A model generated the notes under the pieces. That model was not told the DNA's origin, searched no databases, and was given only the letters and a program-made list of their open reading frames with translations. Positions 32,562 to 40,657 of a DNA stretch of 64,000 bases are shown in pieces. Each line of letters opens with the position of its first letter. Within the stretch, counting starts at the first letter, position 1. Both the position numbers and the translations under genes were made by a program. Source of the stretch: JAFGCL01 sp964492335 (GTDB lineage: Bacteria > Chloroflexota > Dehalococcoidia > UBA2247 > RBG-13-53-26); assembly GCA_964492335.1 (NCBI GenBank), contig CAZBJX010000005.1, positions 1-64,000 of the forward strand, in the 5' to 3' direction.

Positions 32562-33910
32562 AGCTTCACGTCAGGCAGCTTGGCCAGCGCCTCCCTCACC
32601 TTCTCCTCGGGGTAGGGGTAGTCGACCAGCTTGCCGCTCAGGTAGGCATCGTAGGCGCCCAGGTCGAAGTGGCCGTGCCCCGAGAGCGCCAGCAGTATGG
32701 TCTTCTTCTCGCCGGACTCCCGGCACTTCAGGGCCTCGTCGATGACCACCTTGATGGCGTGGGACGGCTCGGGGGCCGGGATGATGCCCTCGGTGCGGGC
32801 GAACTGGATGGCGCTCTGGAATACTGCGGTCTGGGCCACCGCCCTGGACTCGATCAGGCCCAGCTTCTGGCAATGGGACACGATGGGGGCCATGCCGTGG
32901 TAGCGCAGGCCTCCGGCGTGCACCGGGGGCGGGACGAAGGTATGCCCCAGGGTGTGCATCTTGGCGATGGGGGCCAGGCCGGCGACGTCACCGTAGTCCC
33001 AGGTGTGGGGGCCCATGGTGACGGTGGGGCAGGCCTCCGGCTCGACGGCGATGACCTGGACCTTCCGGCCCTTGAGCTTGTCGGGGACGAAGGGCAGGAA
33101 CATCCCGGCGAAGTTGCTGCCGCCGCCGATGCAGCCGATGATGATGTCGGGGTAGGCGCCGGCCATCTCCATCTGCTTGCGGGCCTCCATGCCGATCACC
33201 GTCTGGTGCATCAGCACGTGGTTGAGCACGCTGCCCAGCGAGTAGAAGGTGTCGTCCCGGGCGAAGGCGTCCTCGCAGGCTTCGCTGATGGCCATGCCCA
33301 GGCTCCCGGGGGATTCGGGGTCCTCGGCCAGGATCCTGCGCCCGATCTCGGTGTCGGGGCTGGGGCTGGGGACCACCGTCGCGCCGAAGGTCTCCATCAG
33401 GATGCGGCGGTAGGGCTTCTGGAAGAAGCTGACCTTGACCATGTAGACCTTGCATTCAAGGCCCATGAAGTTGCAGCCCATGGAGAGGGCGCTCCCCCAC
33501 TGCCCGGCGCCGGTCTCGGTGGCCAGGCGCCTGGCGCCGGCCTCCCTGGCGTAGTAGGCCTGGGCCACGGCGGTATTCAGCTTGTGGCTGCCTGCCGGGC
33601 TGACCCCTTCGTTCTTGTAGTAGATCCTGGCCGGCGTGTCCAGGGCCTTCTCCAGGCGCAGGGCCCGGTGCACCGGCGAGGGCCTCCAGAGCCGGAGGAT
33701 CTGCTGCACTTCCTCGGGGATCTCGATATACCGTTCCTTGCTGAACTCCTGTTCGTTGATGGCGGCCGGGAACAGCGGGGGCGGCAGGATGGTGGGCTCC
33801 TTGGTGCCCGGGTGGAGTATGGGCGGCAGCGGCTCAGGCAGGTCCGCCTGGACGTTGTACCAGGACGTCGGGATGTCTTTCTCGCTCAGGATGAACTTGG
33901 TCTGCTCCAT
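32558..33910 (-). CDS. trpB: Tryptophan synthase beta chain, TrpB2 type
   Basis: 450 aa from ATG 33910 (ribosome site GGAGGAG). The PLP lysine is in SPAGSHKLNTAVAQ, the phosphate loop is GCIGGGSNFAG, and RLATETGAGQWGSAL is the usual beta-chain segment. The length and the N-terminal extension (PTSWYNVQADLPEPLPPIL) fit the TrpB2 subgroup, which acts without a dedicated TrpA neighbour. It condenses indole with serine to give tryptophan. It stands alone behind a T-box leader, so it is regulated by tRNA-Trp charging. Confidence 0.94.
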   Translation of the reverse strand: MEQTKFILSEKDIPTSWYNVQADLPEPLPPILHPGTKEPTILPPPLFPAAINEQEFSKERYIEIPEEVQQILRLWRPSPVHRALRLEKALDTPARIYYKNEGVSPAGSHKLNTAVAQAYYAREAGARRLATETGAGQWGSALSMGCNFMGLECKVYMVKVSFFQKPYRRILMETFGATVVPSPSPDTEIGRRILAEDPESPGSLGMAISEACEDAFARDDTFYSLGSVLNHVLMHQTVIGMEARKQMEMAGAYPDIIIGCIGGGSNFAGMFLPFVPDKLKGRKVQVIAVEPEACPTVTMGPHTWDYGDVAGLAPIAKMHTLGHTFVPPPVHAGGLRYHGMAPIVSHCQKLGLIESRAVAQTAVFQSAIQFARTEGIIPAPEPSHAIKVVIDEALKCRESGEKKTILLALSGHGHFDLGAYDAYLSGKLVDYPYPEEKVREALAKLPDVKL

Positions 33911-33949
33911 GGTCTCTCCTCCTCTTTCTCGACACAGCGTGCCCGCAAA

Positions 33950-34236
33950 TAGACAAGCCCTTCGTCCCATGAGGGGCGAAGGGCTTATTTCGCGGTGCCA
34001 CCCTCTTTGGCTCACCGGGTGAGCCATCTCCATTGGCAGGTACGGCCTCAGCTATACCCCGGGCTGTGGTAACGGTGCCCTTCCGTCAAGGCCTACTCGG
34101 CTTTCGCCTTTCGGGTTGCGGCTCCCAGGCCCATTCAACTCCTGCCCCGGCATCGGCTCTCACCTTCCCCGACTCTCTGAGCCCGGCTGGAAGCCTACTA
34201 CTCCTGTTCTTCGCCTTTGAGGTATTCGGTTGTGCC
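33950..34236 (-). promoter_or_regulatory. T-box leader (probably tRNA-Trp) controlling trpB
   Basis: On the minus strand the T-box core AGGGTGGCACCGCG occupies 33991-34004. It is followed by a terminator hairpin (33955-33986, 10-bp arm AAGCCCTTCG with CGAAGGGCTT) and a U-rich run, then by trpB. Upstream are the long stem I (with AGAGAG and GTGAGAGCC elements) and GAATGGGCC, where TGG at 34131-34133 is the probable specifier codon for tryptophan. Uncharged tRNA-Trp would stabilise the antiterminator and switch on trpB. Confidence 0.9.
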
Positions 34237-34240
34237 AAGT

Positions 34241-34270
34241 ATTTTAGGGGCAGCCGGTCGGCCTTGTCAA
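34241..34270 (-). promoter_or_regulatory. Promoter of the T-box-trpB transcript
   Basis: Minus strand: TTGACA (34270-34265), 18-nt spacer, TAAAAT (34246-34241), placed just before stem I of the T-box. Confidence 0.55.
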
Positions 34271-34336
34271 ACTGACCTTGCGCCGGGGCGCAACCAGCCC
34301 TGGCGGCCGGGCAACGACCGGGCTGGCGCGCTGTCC

Positions 34337-34365
34337 TTGCCCTGAGGCGCGCTTTTGCATATACT
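34337..34365 (+). promoter_or_regulatory. Promoter of alaS
   Basis: TTGCCC at 34337-34342, 17-nt spacer, TATACT at 34360-34365. The start codon follows 13 nt after the -10 box and there is no ribosome site, so the mRNA has a very short or no leader. Confidence 0.5.
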
Positions 34366-34378
34366 TTTCTCCACTACC

Positions 34379-37030
34379 ATGACTGGCGACGAGGTCCGCA
34401 GGGCTTTTCTCACTTTCTTCGAGGGCAAGGGGCACACTATTGTCTCCAGTTCCTCGCTCATTCCCCAGGGCGACCCCACCCTGCTGCTGACCACCGCCGG
34501 CATGGTGCAGATGAAGCCCTACTTCCTGGGCCTGGCCGCGCCGCCCGGCACCCGCATGGCCTCCTGCCAGAAGTGCTTCCGCACCACCGACGTTGACGCA
34601 GTGGGCGACAACCGGCACCTGACCTTCTTCGAGATGCTGGGCAACTTCAGCGTGGGCGACTACTTCAAGAAGGAGGCCATCGAGTGGGGGTGGGAGTTCG
34701 TCACCGGGTGGTTGAAGCTGCCCCCCGAGCGGCTCTGGATCACCATCTTCACCGATGACGACGATGCCATGGTGCACTGGCGGCGCATGGGGGTGCCCAC
34801 GGAGCGCATAGTGCGGCTGGGCGAGAAGCACAACTTCTGGGGGCCGGCGGGTGACTCCGGGCCCTGCGGGCCCTGCAGCGAGATCCACTATGACTTCGGC
34901 CCCGAGTGCGGATGCGGCCGGAGCGGCTGCGGGCCGGACTGCGACTGCGGGCGCTTCTCCGAGATCTGGAACCTGGTCTTCATGCAGTTCAACCAGGACC
35001 GGGAGGGGCGCCGCGCGCCCCTCCCGAAGCCCAACATAGACACCGGCATGGGCCTGGAGCGCGTGGCGGCCATCATGCAGGGGAAGAGGACGGTCTACGA
35101 GACGGACATCTTCGCCCCCCTGGTGTCCATGGTAGCGGGCCTGGCCGGAAAGCCCTACGGGACGGACGAGGCTGCCGACCGCTCCATCAGGGTCATAGCG
35201 GAGCATGCCCGGGGGACCACTTTCCTCATTGCCGACGGCGTCGTGCCGGGCAACGAGGGGCGGGGATACGTCCTGCGCCGCCTGCTGCGGCGGACGGCGC
35301 TCTTCGGCAGGAAGCTTGGTCTGGAGGGGGCCTTCATCGGCGGCCTGGCAGACTTCGTCATCGGCCGGATGGGCCAGGCGTACCCCGAGCTGCGGCACAA
35401 CCGGGAGATGGTGCGCAGCGTAGTCGACCTGGAGGAGAAGCGGTTCGGGGAGGCGCTCTCCAGCGGCCTCAATGCCCTGGACAGGGTGATGGAGGCGGCG
35501 GGGGCGGACAGGAGGATAGGCGGCCAGGATGCCTTCATGCTGTATGACACCTACGGGTTCCCCAGGGAGCTCACCGTGGAGGTGGCCTCGGAGCGGGGCT
35601 TCACCGTGGACGAGGAGGGCTTCGAGCGGGAGATGGAGCGCCAGCGCGAGCGGGGTCGGGCCTCCCACAGGTTCGGCGGGGGTGACACGACGCAGCTGGG
35701 GGCCTACGAAGAGCTGGGGGTGACCTCCAGTTGCTTCGTGGGCTATGATACCCGGCGCCACGAGTCCGTGGTCATGGGGCTGATCGCCGGCGGCAGGCCG
35801 GTCGACTCGGTCTCCGAGGGGGACGAGGTGGAGGTGGTCCTGAAGGACTCGCCCTTCTACGGGGAGATGGGCGGTCAGGTGGGCGACACCGGCCAGATCC
35901 GGGGGGCCAACGGGACCATCAGCGTCCGCCAGACCGTCAGGCCGCTGCCGGACCTGATTGTCCACCGGGGCAGGGTGGAGCAGGGCCGCGTGGCGGTGAG
36001 CGACAGCGTGGTGGCGGAGGTAGACGCAGCCCGGCGCCTGGATATCGCCCGCAACCACACGGCGACCCATCTTCTGCAGGCGGCCCTGCGGGCGGTGCTG
36101 GGGCAGCACGTGCGGCAGTCGGGGTCCCTGGTGACCCCGGACCGCTTCAGGTTCGATTTCAATCACCAGGAGGCGGTGGGCAAGCCCCGCCTCCTGGAGG
36201 TGCAGCACCTGGTCAACGAGAAGATCCGGGAGAACCTGCCGGTGACGGCCGCCGTGACCTCGTACCAGGTGGCCGTGGAGAAGGGGGCCACGGCCCTCTT
36301 CGGGGAGAAGTACGGTGACCGGGTGCGGGTGATCCAGGTGGGCGACCCGCCCTTCAGCACCGAGCTCTGCGGCGGCACCCATGTGCTGGCCACCGGGGAG
36401 ATCGGCCAGCTGCAGATCGTCTCCGAGGAGAGCATTGGCAGCGGCCTGCGGCGCATCGAGGCCTTGACGGGCCGGGGGGCGGAGCGCCTGGTGGAGGAGC
36501 GCCTGGCGGCCCTGGACTCCATGGCGGCGCAGCTGCAGACGGCGCCGGGAGGGGTGGAGGCCCGGGTGGCCGCCCTGGCGGGCGATCTGGACCGGGAGCG
36601 CCGGCGGGCCCAGGCCATGGAGCGCGAGTCAGCGCGCAAGGCGGCGGGGTCACTGGTCTCGGAGGCCCGGGACGTCAATGGCGTCAGGGTGTTGTCGGCC
36701 AGGGTGTCGGCGGCCACCGCGGACGCCATGCGGGAGATGGGTGACCGGCTGAAGGATGACCTGGGCAGCGGCGTCATCGTCCTGGGGGCCGTGTGCGACG
36801 GCAAGCCCAGCCTGCTGGCCATGGTCACGCCGGACCTGGCGGCCAGGGGCTTCAACGCCGGCCAGATAGTGAAGGAGGCGGCCAGGGTGGTGGGCGGCGG
36901 TGGCGGTGGGCGCCCGGAGCTGGGGCAGGGCAGCGGCAGGGACGCGTCGAAGCTGGATGAGGCCCTGGGCCAGGTGGCCGGGTTTGTGGAGCGGCACCTC
37001 GACCCGGAGTCCGGCGCCTGGAAGAAGTAG
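34379..37030 (+). CDS. alaS: Alanyl-tRNA synthetase
   Basis: 883 aa from ATG 34379. N-terminal class II core with MVQMKPYFLG, QKCFRTTDVD, FFEMLGNFSVGDYFK and the Cys-rich loop CGCGRSGCGPDCDCGRFSEIWNLVFMQF (written here in family context), motif 3 region NIDTGMGLER. The editing domain has NHTATHLL and CGGTHV, which bind zinc and remove mischarged Ser/Gly. The C-Ala domain includes an unusual Gly run (VVGGGGGGRPELGQGSG). It charges tRNA-Ala and opens the operon with ruvX. Confidence 0.97.
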   Translation: MTGDEVRRAFLTFFEGKGHTIVSSSSLIPQGDPTLLLTTAGMVQMKPYFLGLAAPPGTRMASCQKCFRTTDVDAVGDNRHLTFFEMLGNFSVGDYFKKEAIEWGWEFVTGWLKLPPERLWITIFTDDDDAMVHWRRMGVPTERIVRLGEKHNFWGPAGDSGPCGPCSEIHYDFGPECGCGRSGCGPDCDCGRFSEIWNLVFMQFNQDREGRRAPLPKPNIDTGMGLERVAAIMQGKRTVYETDIFAPLVSMVAGLAGKPYGTDEAADRSIRVIAEHARGTTFLIADGVVPGNEGRGYVLRRLLRRTALFGRKLGLEGAFIGGLADFVIGRMGQAYPELRHNREMVRSVVDLEEKRFGEALSSGLNALDRVMEAAGADRRIGGQDAFMLYDTYGFPRELTVEVASERGFTVDEEGFEREMERQRERGRASHRFGGGDTTQLGAYEELGVTSSCFVGYDTRRHESVVMGLIAGGRPVDSVSEGDEVEVVLKDSPFYGEMGGQVGDTGQIRGANGTISVRQTVRPLPDLIVHRGRVEQGRVAVSDSVVAEVDAARRLDIARNHTATHLLQAALRAVLGQHVRQSGSLVTPDRFRFDFNHQEAVGKPRLLEVQHLVNEKIRENLPVTAAVTSYQVAVEKGATALFGEKYGDRVRVIQVGDPPFSTELCGGTHVLATGEIGQLQIVSEESIGSGLRRIEALTGRGAERLVEERLAALDSMAAQLQTAPGGVEARVAALAGDLDRERRRAQAMERESARKAAGSLVSEARDVNGVRVLSARVSAATADAMREMGDRLKDDLGSGVIVLGAVCDGKPSLLAMVTPDLAARGFNAGQIVKEAARVVGGGGGGRPELGQGSGRDASKLDEALGQVAGFVERHLDPESGAWKK

Positions 37031-37038
37031 GCGGCGGC

Positions 37039-37500
37039 ATGGCGGAAGGGCGGCTGCTGGGCGTCGACGTGGGAGAGAGGTGGATCGGGGTGGCCTTGAG
37101 CGACCCCCTGGGCATACTGGCCAGCCCCCTGACGCGGGTGGAGAGGACGGACGATGAGGCGGCGGTGAAGGCCATTGCGGACCTGGTCCGCAAGCACGGC
37201 GCGAAGGCGGTGGTGGCCGGCCTGCCCTATTCCCTGGACGGCAGCGTGGGCCCGCAGGCGGTGCGGGTCCGGGAGTTCCTGCGGAAGCTGGCGGTCGCAG
37301 TGGGGGTGCCCGTGGAGACGGCGGACGAGAGGCTGTCGACGGTGAGCGCCGTGCAGGGCATGATCGAGGCCGGCGTCAGCCGGGAGAAGCGGAAGGAGCG
37401 GGTGGACGCGGCCGCCGCCGCCCTGATCCTGCAGTGGCACCTGGACCGGGTGCGCCCAGAGGCGGCCGGTCCCGCTGAGCGCGACTCCGCGGCCGGCTAA
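37039..37500 (+). CDS. ruvX: Holliday junction resolvase-like RNase, YqgF/RuvX
   Basis: 153 aa. LLGVDVGERWIGVALSDPLG carries the first acidic residue, AVVAGLPYSLDGS and VETADERLSTV the central motif, and KRKERVDAAAAALILQWHL the last Asp. YqgF proteins process the 5' end of pre-16S rRNA and may cut branched DNA. The alaS-ruvX order is common, and the gap here is 8 nt. Confidence 0.95.
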   Translation: MAEGRLLGVDVGERWIGVALSDPLGILASPLTRVERTDDEAAVKAIADLVRKHGAKAVVAGLPYSLDGSVGPQAVRVREFLRKLAVAVGVPVETADERLSTVSAVQGMIEAGVSREKRKERVDAAAAALILQWHLDRVRPEAAGPAERDSAAG

Positions 37501-37553
37501 GGCCCGCAACGGCCGCCGGGGGCGGCGGCCCATCAAAGATCAGGTAGGGAGAG

Positions 37554-38417
37554 ATGTCAAGAACCGTAGCGCTGATCGGCTATCCGCTGGAGCACTCGAT
37601 ATCGCCCGCGTTCCAGCAGCCGGCCTTCGACCACCTCGGCCTGGACGTCCGGTACCAGAAGTGGGAGACCCCGGAGCCGGGCCTGGCGGCGGCCGTGGAC
37701 CGGCTGCGGGACCCGTCGGTCCTGGGGGCGAATGTGACCATACCCTGGAAGGAGAAGGTGATGCCCCTGCTCGATGAGTCCAGTGACACCGCGGCCCGGA
37801 TCGGCGCGGTGAATACCGTGGTCAACCGGGACGGGCGGCTGATGGGCTTCAACACCGATGCCGAGGGCTTCGTCAGCGCGCTCCTGGAGGGGGCGGGCTA
37901 CCGGCTGCGCAACCGGAAGGTGGTGGTGCTGGGGGCGGGCGGGGCGGCCCGGGCGGTGGTCTTCGCGCTGCTGAACGAAGAGGTGACCTCGGTGACGGTC
38001 TTCAATCGCTCCAACGAGAGGAGCAGGCTCCTGGTGAGGTCGTTTGCCAGGTCGGCCGGCAGGATCCCGCTGGAGGCCCCGCCCTGGGAGGAGCTGGCCG
38101 AGAGCCGGGCCCTCAGGGACTGCAACCTGGTGGTGAACTGCACCTCCATGGGGATGAAGCATGGAGATGTCGAATCCCAGAGCCCGCTGATGGCCGGCGA
38201 CATACCGGCCGACGCCCTGGTCTGCGACCTGGTGTATAATCCGCAGGAGACGCCGCTGCTGCGGGAGGCCCGCAAGGCCGGTGCGGCGACCTTGGGCGGG
38301 CTGTGGATGCTGGTCCACCAGGGGGCGGCCTCCTTCGAGCTGTGGACCGGGCAGAGGAAGGTGATTGACATAATGATGGCGAGGGCCAGGGCGGCGCTGG
38401 AGCAGGGGGGCAAGTGA
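37554..38417 (+). CDS. aroE: Shikimate dehydrogenase
   Basis: 287 aa. Substrate residues in HSISPAFQQPAF, GANVTIPWKEKVM (catalytic Lys), AVNTVV and NTDAEGF; the NADP loop is VLGAGGAARAVVFAL with NRS after the next strand; CTSMGM and GLWMLVHQGAASFELW close the protein. It reduces 3-dehydroshikimate. It starts the operon with aroC and aroKB. Confidence 0.97.
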   Translation: MSRTVALIGYPLEHSISPAFQQPAFDHLGLDVRYQKWETPEPGLAAAVDRLRDPSVLGANVTIPWKEKVMPLLDESSDTAARIGAVNTVVNRDGRLMGFNTDAEGFVSALLEGAGYRLRNRKVVVLGAGGAARAVVFALLNEEVTSVTVFNRSNERSRLLVRSFARSAGRIPLEAPPWEELAESRALRDCNLVVNCTSMGMKHGDVESQSPLMAGDIPADALVCDLVYNPQETPLLREARKAGAATLGGLWMLVHQGAASFELWTGQRKVIDIMMARARAALEQGGK

Positions 38418-38659
38418 GCCGGGACCGCAGTCTGGTCTGCGTCTACAGGGGCAGCCACCTCGAGGCGGAGATCGTCAAGGGGCATCTGGAGAGCGAGGGG
38501 GTGCCGGCCCTGCTGAGCTACGAAGGAGCGGGCCGGGTCTACGGCTTGACCGTCGATGGCCTGGGCGAGACCCGGGTCATGGTGCCGGCGGACCTCGAGG
38601 AGGAGGCGCGGGCCATAGTAGGGGGGAGCGGGGGCACGGGGCCTGAGGGGCATGTTTAG
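38414..38659 (+). CDS. DUF2007-like small protein
   Basis: 81 aa, GTG start overlapping aroE by 4 nt and aroC by 8 nt. The sequence VCVYRGSHLEAEIVKGHLESEGVPALL...RVMVPADLEEEARAIV has the pattern of DUF2007 (putative signal-transducing) proteins: a ferredoxin-like fold with a short helix that starts HLEAEIVKGHLE. Function is unknown. The tight overlap within the shikimate genes indicates co-translation rather than a known role. Confidence 0.75.
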   Translation: MSRDRSLVCVYRGSHLEAEIVKGHLESEGVPALLSYEGAGRVYGLTVDGLGETRVMVPADLEEEARAIVGGSGGTGPEGHV

Positions 38660-39809
38660 GTTTGTGACGGCCGGCGAGTCGCACGGGGAGGCCCTGGCCG
38701 CGGTGGTGGAGGGCGTGCCCGCGGGGCTGCGGCTGGACGAAGACGGCATTGCGCGGGACCTGGCCCGGCGCCAGGGGGGCTACGGGCGCGGCGCCAGGCA
38801 GAGGATAGAGCAGGACCGGGCCCGGGTCCTGTCCGGCGTGCGCCACGGGGTGACCATGGGGAGCCCCATCGCGCTGCTTATCTGGAACCGGGACTGGGAG
38901 AACTGGAGAGAGGCCATGTCCGTGTCCCCGGCGGAGGGCGATGCGAAGAGGGTGACCCGTCCCCGCCCGGGGCATGCCGACCTGGCGGGCGTCACCAAGT
39001 ACGGGATGGACGATATCCGCCCCATCCTGGAGCGCTCCAGCGCCAGGGAGACCGCCGCCAGGGTGGCGGCGGGGGCGGTGGCCCGGCGGCTCCTGGCGGA
39101 GTTCGGGATCGAAGTCCGCAGCCGGACGCTGGCCATCGGGGGCCGGGAGGCCCCGGCGGCGAAGACGGTGGACTGGGAGCAGGCGGAGGGGTCCCCGGTG
39201 CGCTGCGCTGACCCGTCTGCGGAGAAGGAGATGATGGCTGCCATCGATGAGGCGGCCTCCTCCGGGGACACGGTGGGCGGCGCCTGCGAGGTGGCGGCCT
39301 TCGGCGTGCCCGTGGGTCTGGGAAGCCACGTACAGTGGGACAGGCGGCTGGACGGCCGCATCGCCCAGGCCATGATGAGCATCCCTTCGGTGAAGGGGGT
39401 GGAGATCGGGGAGGCATCCGCGGTGGCCGCAGAGCGGGGCTCGCGGGCCCACGACGGGATCCAGGCGGGTGGGGCGCCCGGGGGTCCGTGGCGGCGGACC
39501 GGCAACCGCGCCGGCGGGCTGGAGGGCGGCATCAGCAATGGCCAGCCGGTGGTAGTCAGGCTGGCGGTGAAGCCGGTGCCCACGCTGGCCAGGCCACTGC
39601 CTTCCATCGACCTGGCCACGGGCCAGGCGGTGGAGGCCCATTTCGAGCGCAGCGACGTCTGCGTCGTCCCGGCAGTGGGGGTTACCGGAGAGGCCATGCT
39701 GGCCATGGTGCTGGTGGATGCCATGCTGGAGAAGTTTGGCGGAGACAGCCTGCCGGAGATGAAGCGCAATTTTGCAGGCTACCTGGCCTCCATCGGGGGC
39801 CCGGCTTGA
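38652..39809 (+). CDS. aroC: Chorismate synthase
   Basis: 385 aa. Signatures: FVTAGESHGEALAAVVEGVPAG in parts, RRQGGYGRGARQRIEQD, RPRPGHADLAGVTKYG, and the C-terminal RSDVCVVPAVGVTGEAMLAMVL. It converts EPSP to chorismate using reduced FMN. The segment HDGIQAGGAPGGPWRRTGNRAGGLEGGISNGQP keeps the flavin site (given in family terms). The end overlaps the next gene (TTGA). Confidence 0.97.
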   Translation: MFRFVTAGESHGEALAAVVEGVPAGLRLDEDGIARDLARRQGGYGRGARQRIEQDRARVLSGVRHGVTMGSPIALLIWNRDWENWREAMSVSPAEGDAKRVTRPRPGHADLAGVTKYGMDDIRPILERSSARETAARVAAGAVARRLLAEFGIEVRSRTLAIGGREAPAAKTVDWEQAEGSPVRCADPSAEKEMMAAIDEAASSGDTVGGACEVAAFGVPVGLGSHVQWDRRLDGRIAQAMMSIPSVKGVEIGEASAVAAERGSRAHDGIQAGGAPGGPWRRTGNRAGGLEGGISNGQPVVVRLAVKPVPTLARPLPSIDLATGQAVEAHFERSDVCVVPAVGVTGEAMLAMVLVDAMLEKFGGDSLPEMKRNFAGYLASIGGPA

Positions 39810-40657
39810 GCCGCCTCGGCTATCACTGCCATGCCCTGGACCACCTGGACGAGGCCATACTGTCCAACGGGCTGCAGCGGGGCGAGTTCTACAACTTCTA
39901 CCCGGAGAGCCTCTCCGACCTGAGCCGGCGCATCGAGAGGCACGGCCTGGCGGCCAGCATCCATGCCCCCCTGGTGCGCATGCCGTGGTACCCCTCGCCG
40001 CCGACGCTGTCCTTTCTGTGCGATGTCGATGAAGACAGGAGGTCCCTGAGCCTGGCCATGGTGGAGGAGACCATGAAGGCGGCCGAGGCCTTCGGGGCCG
40101 AGTACGTGGTGGTCCACTTCCCGGTGACGCCGACCACCGGCACCGGTGGGCTCAGCCCCGGTCAGCTGAAGGACATCGCCTGGGACAGCGCCGGGCGCCT
40201 GGCGGAGTACAGCGACCGCCACGGCGTGCCCATCCACATGGAGGGGTTCGGCCCCAGCCCGTTCATGAACGTGGGCTTCCTCAATGAGGTGATGCGGGGC
40301 TTCCCCTGCCTGCGATACTGCTTCGATACGGGGCACATGCACATCGCCTCGCAGCGGGACGGCTTCGACCTGTACGAATTCGCCGGTGGCCTGGCCCCCA
40401 ACATCGGCTCGGTCCATGTCTGGAATAGCCGCGGCCTGGAGGACTACCTGAGCTTCGGCCACATCCCCGTCCACCCGTTGCAGCGGCCCGAGGACGGGTG
40501 GGTGGACACGGCCAGGGTCCTGAGGCTCATCATCGCCGGCAACCCCGGATGCCGCATCATCCTCGAGAGCGGCCTGCGCTACCCGCAGTCGCTGGGGGGC
40601 CACGATTTCCGAGAGGGCGTCCAGTGGGTGAGAGAGCTGACAGCCCCGTTGTTCTGA
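39806..40657 (+). CDS. Sugar-phosphate isomerase/epimerase-like TIM-barrel protein
   Basis: 283 aa with TTG start overlapping aroC. It matches the AP-endonuclease-2/xylose-isomerase-like TIM barrel: ASIHAPLVRM, AEYVVVHFPV, IHMEGFGPSP (metal Glu), YCFDTGHMHIA (Asp-His), IGSVHVWNSRG (His) and IILESGLRYP (last Glu). All metal ligands appear present, so it is probably an active divalent-metal enzyme. Its place between aroC and aroKB, with a 34-nt overlap on the latter, is unusual; the substrate and any link to shikimate metabolism are unknown. Confidence 0.8.
   Translation: MSRLGYHCHALDHLDEAILSNGLQRGEFYNFYPESLSDLSRRIERHGLAASIHAPLVRMPWYPSPPTLSFLCDVDEDRRSLSLAMVEETMKAAEAFGAEYVVVHFPVTPTTGTGGLSPGQLKDIAWDSAGRLAEYSDRHGVPIHMEGFGPSPFMNVGFLNEVMRGFPCLRYCFDTGHMHIASQRDGFDLYEFAGGLAPNIGSVHVWNSRGLEDYLSFGHIPVHPLQRPEDGWVDTARVLRLIIAGNPGCRIILESGLRYPQSLGGHDFREGVQWVRELTAPLF

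Noticed and set aside
34244..36382. 712-codon open frame antisense to alaS
   Set aside because: Same GC shadow effect; alaS motifs on the other strand are unmistakable.
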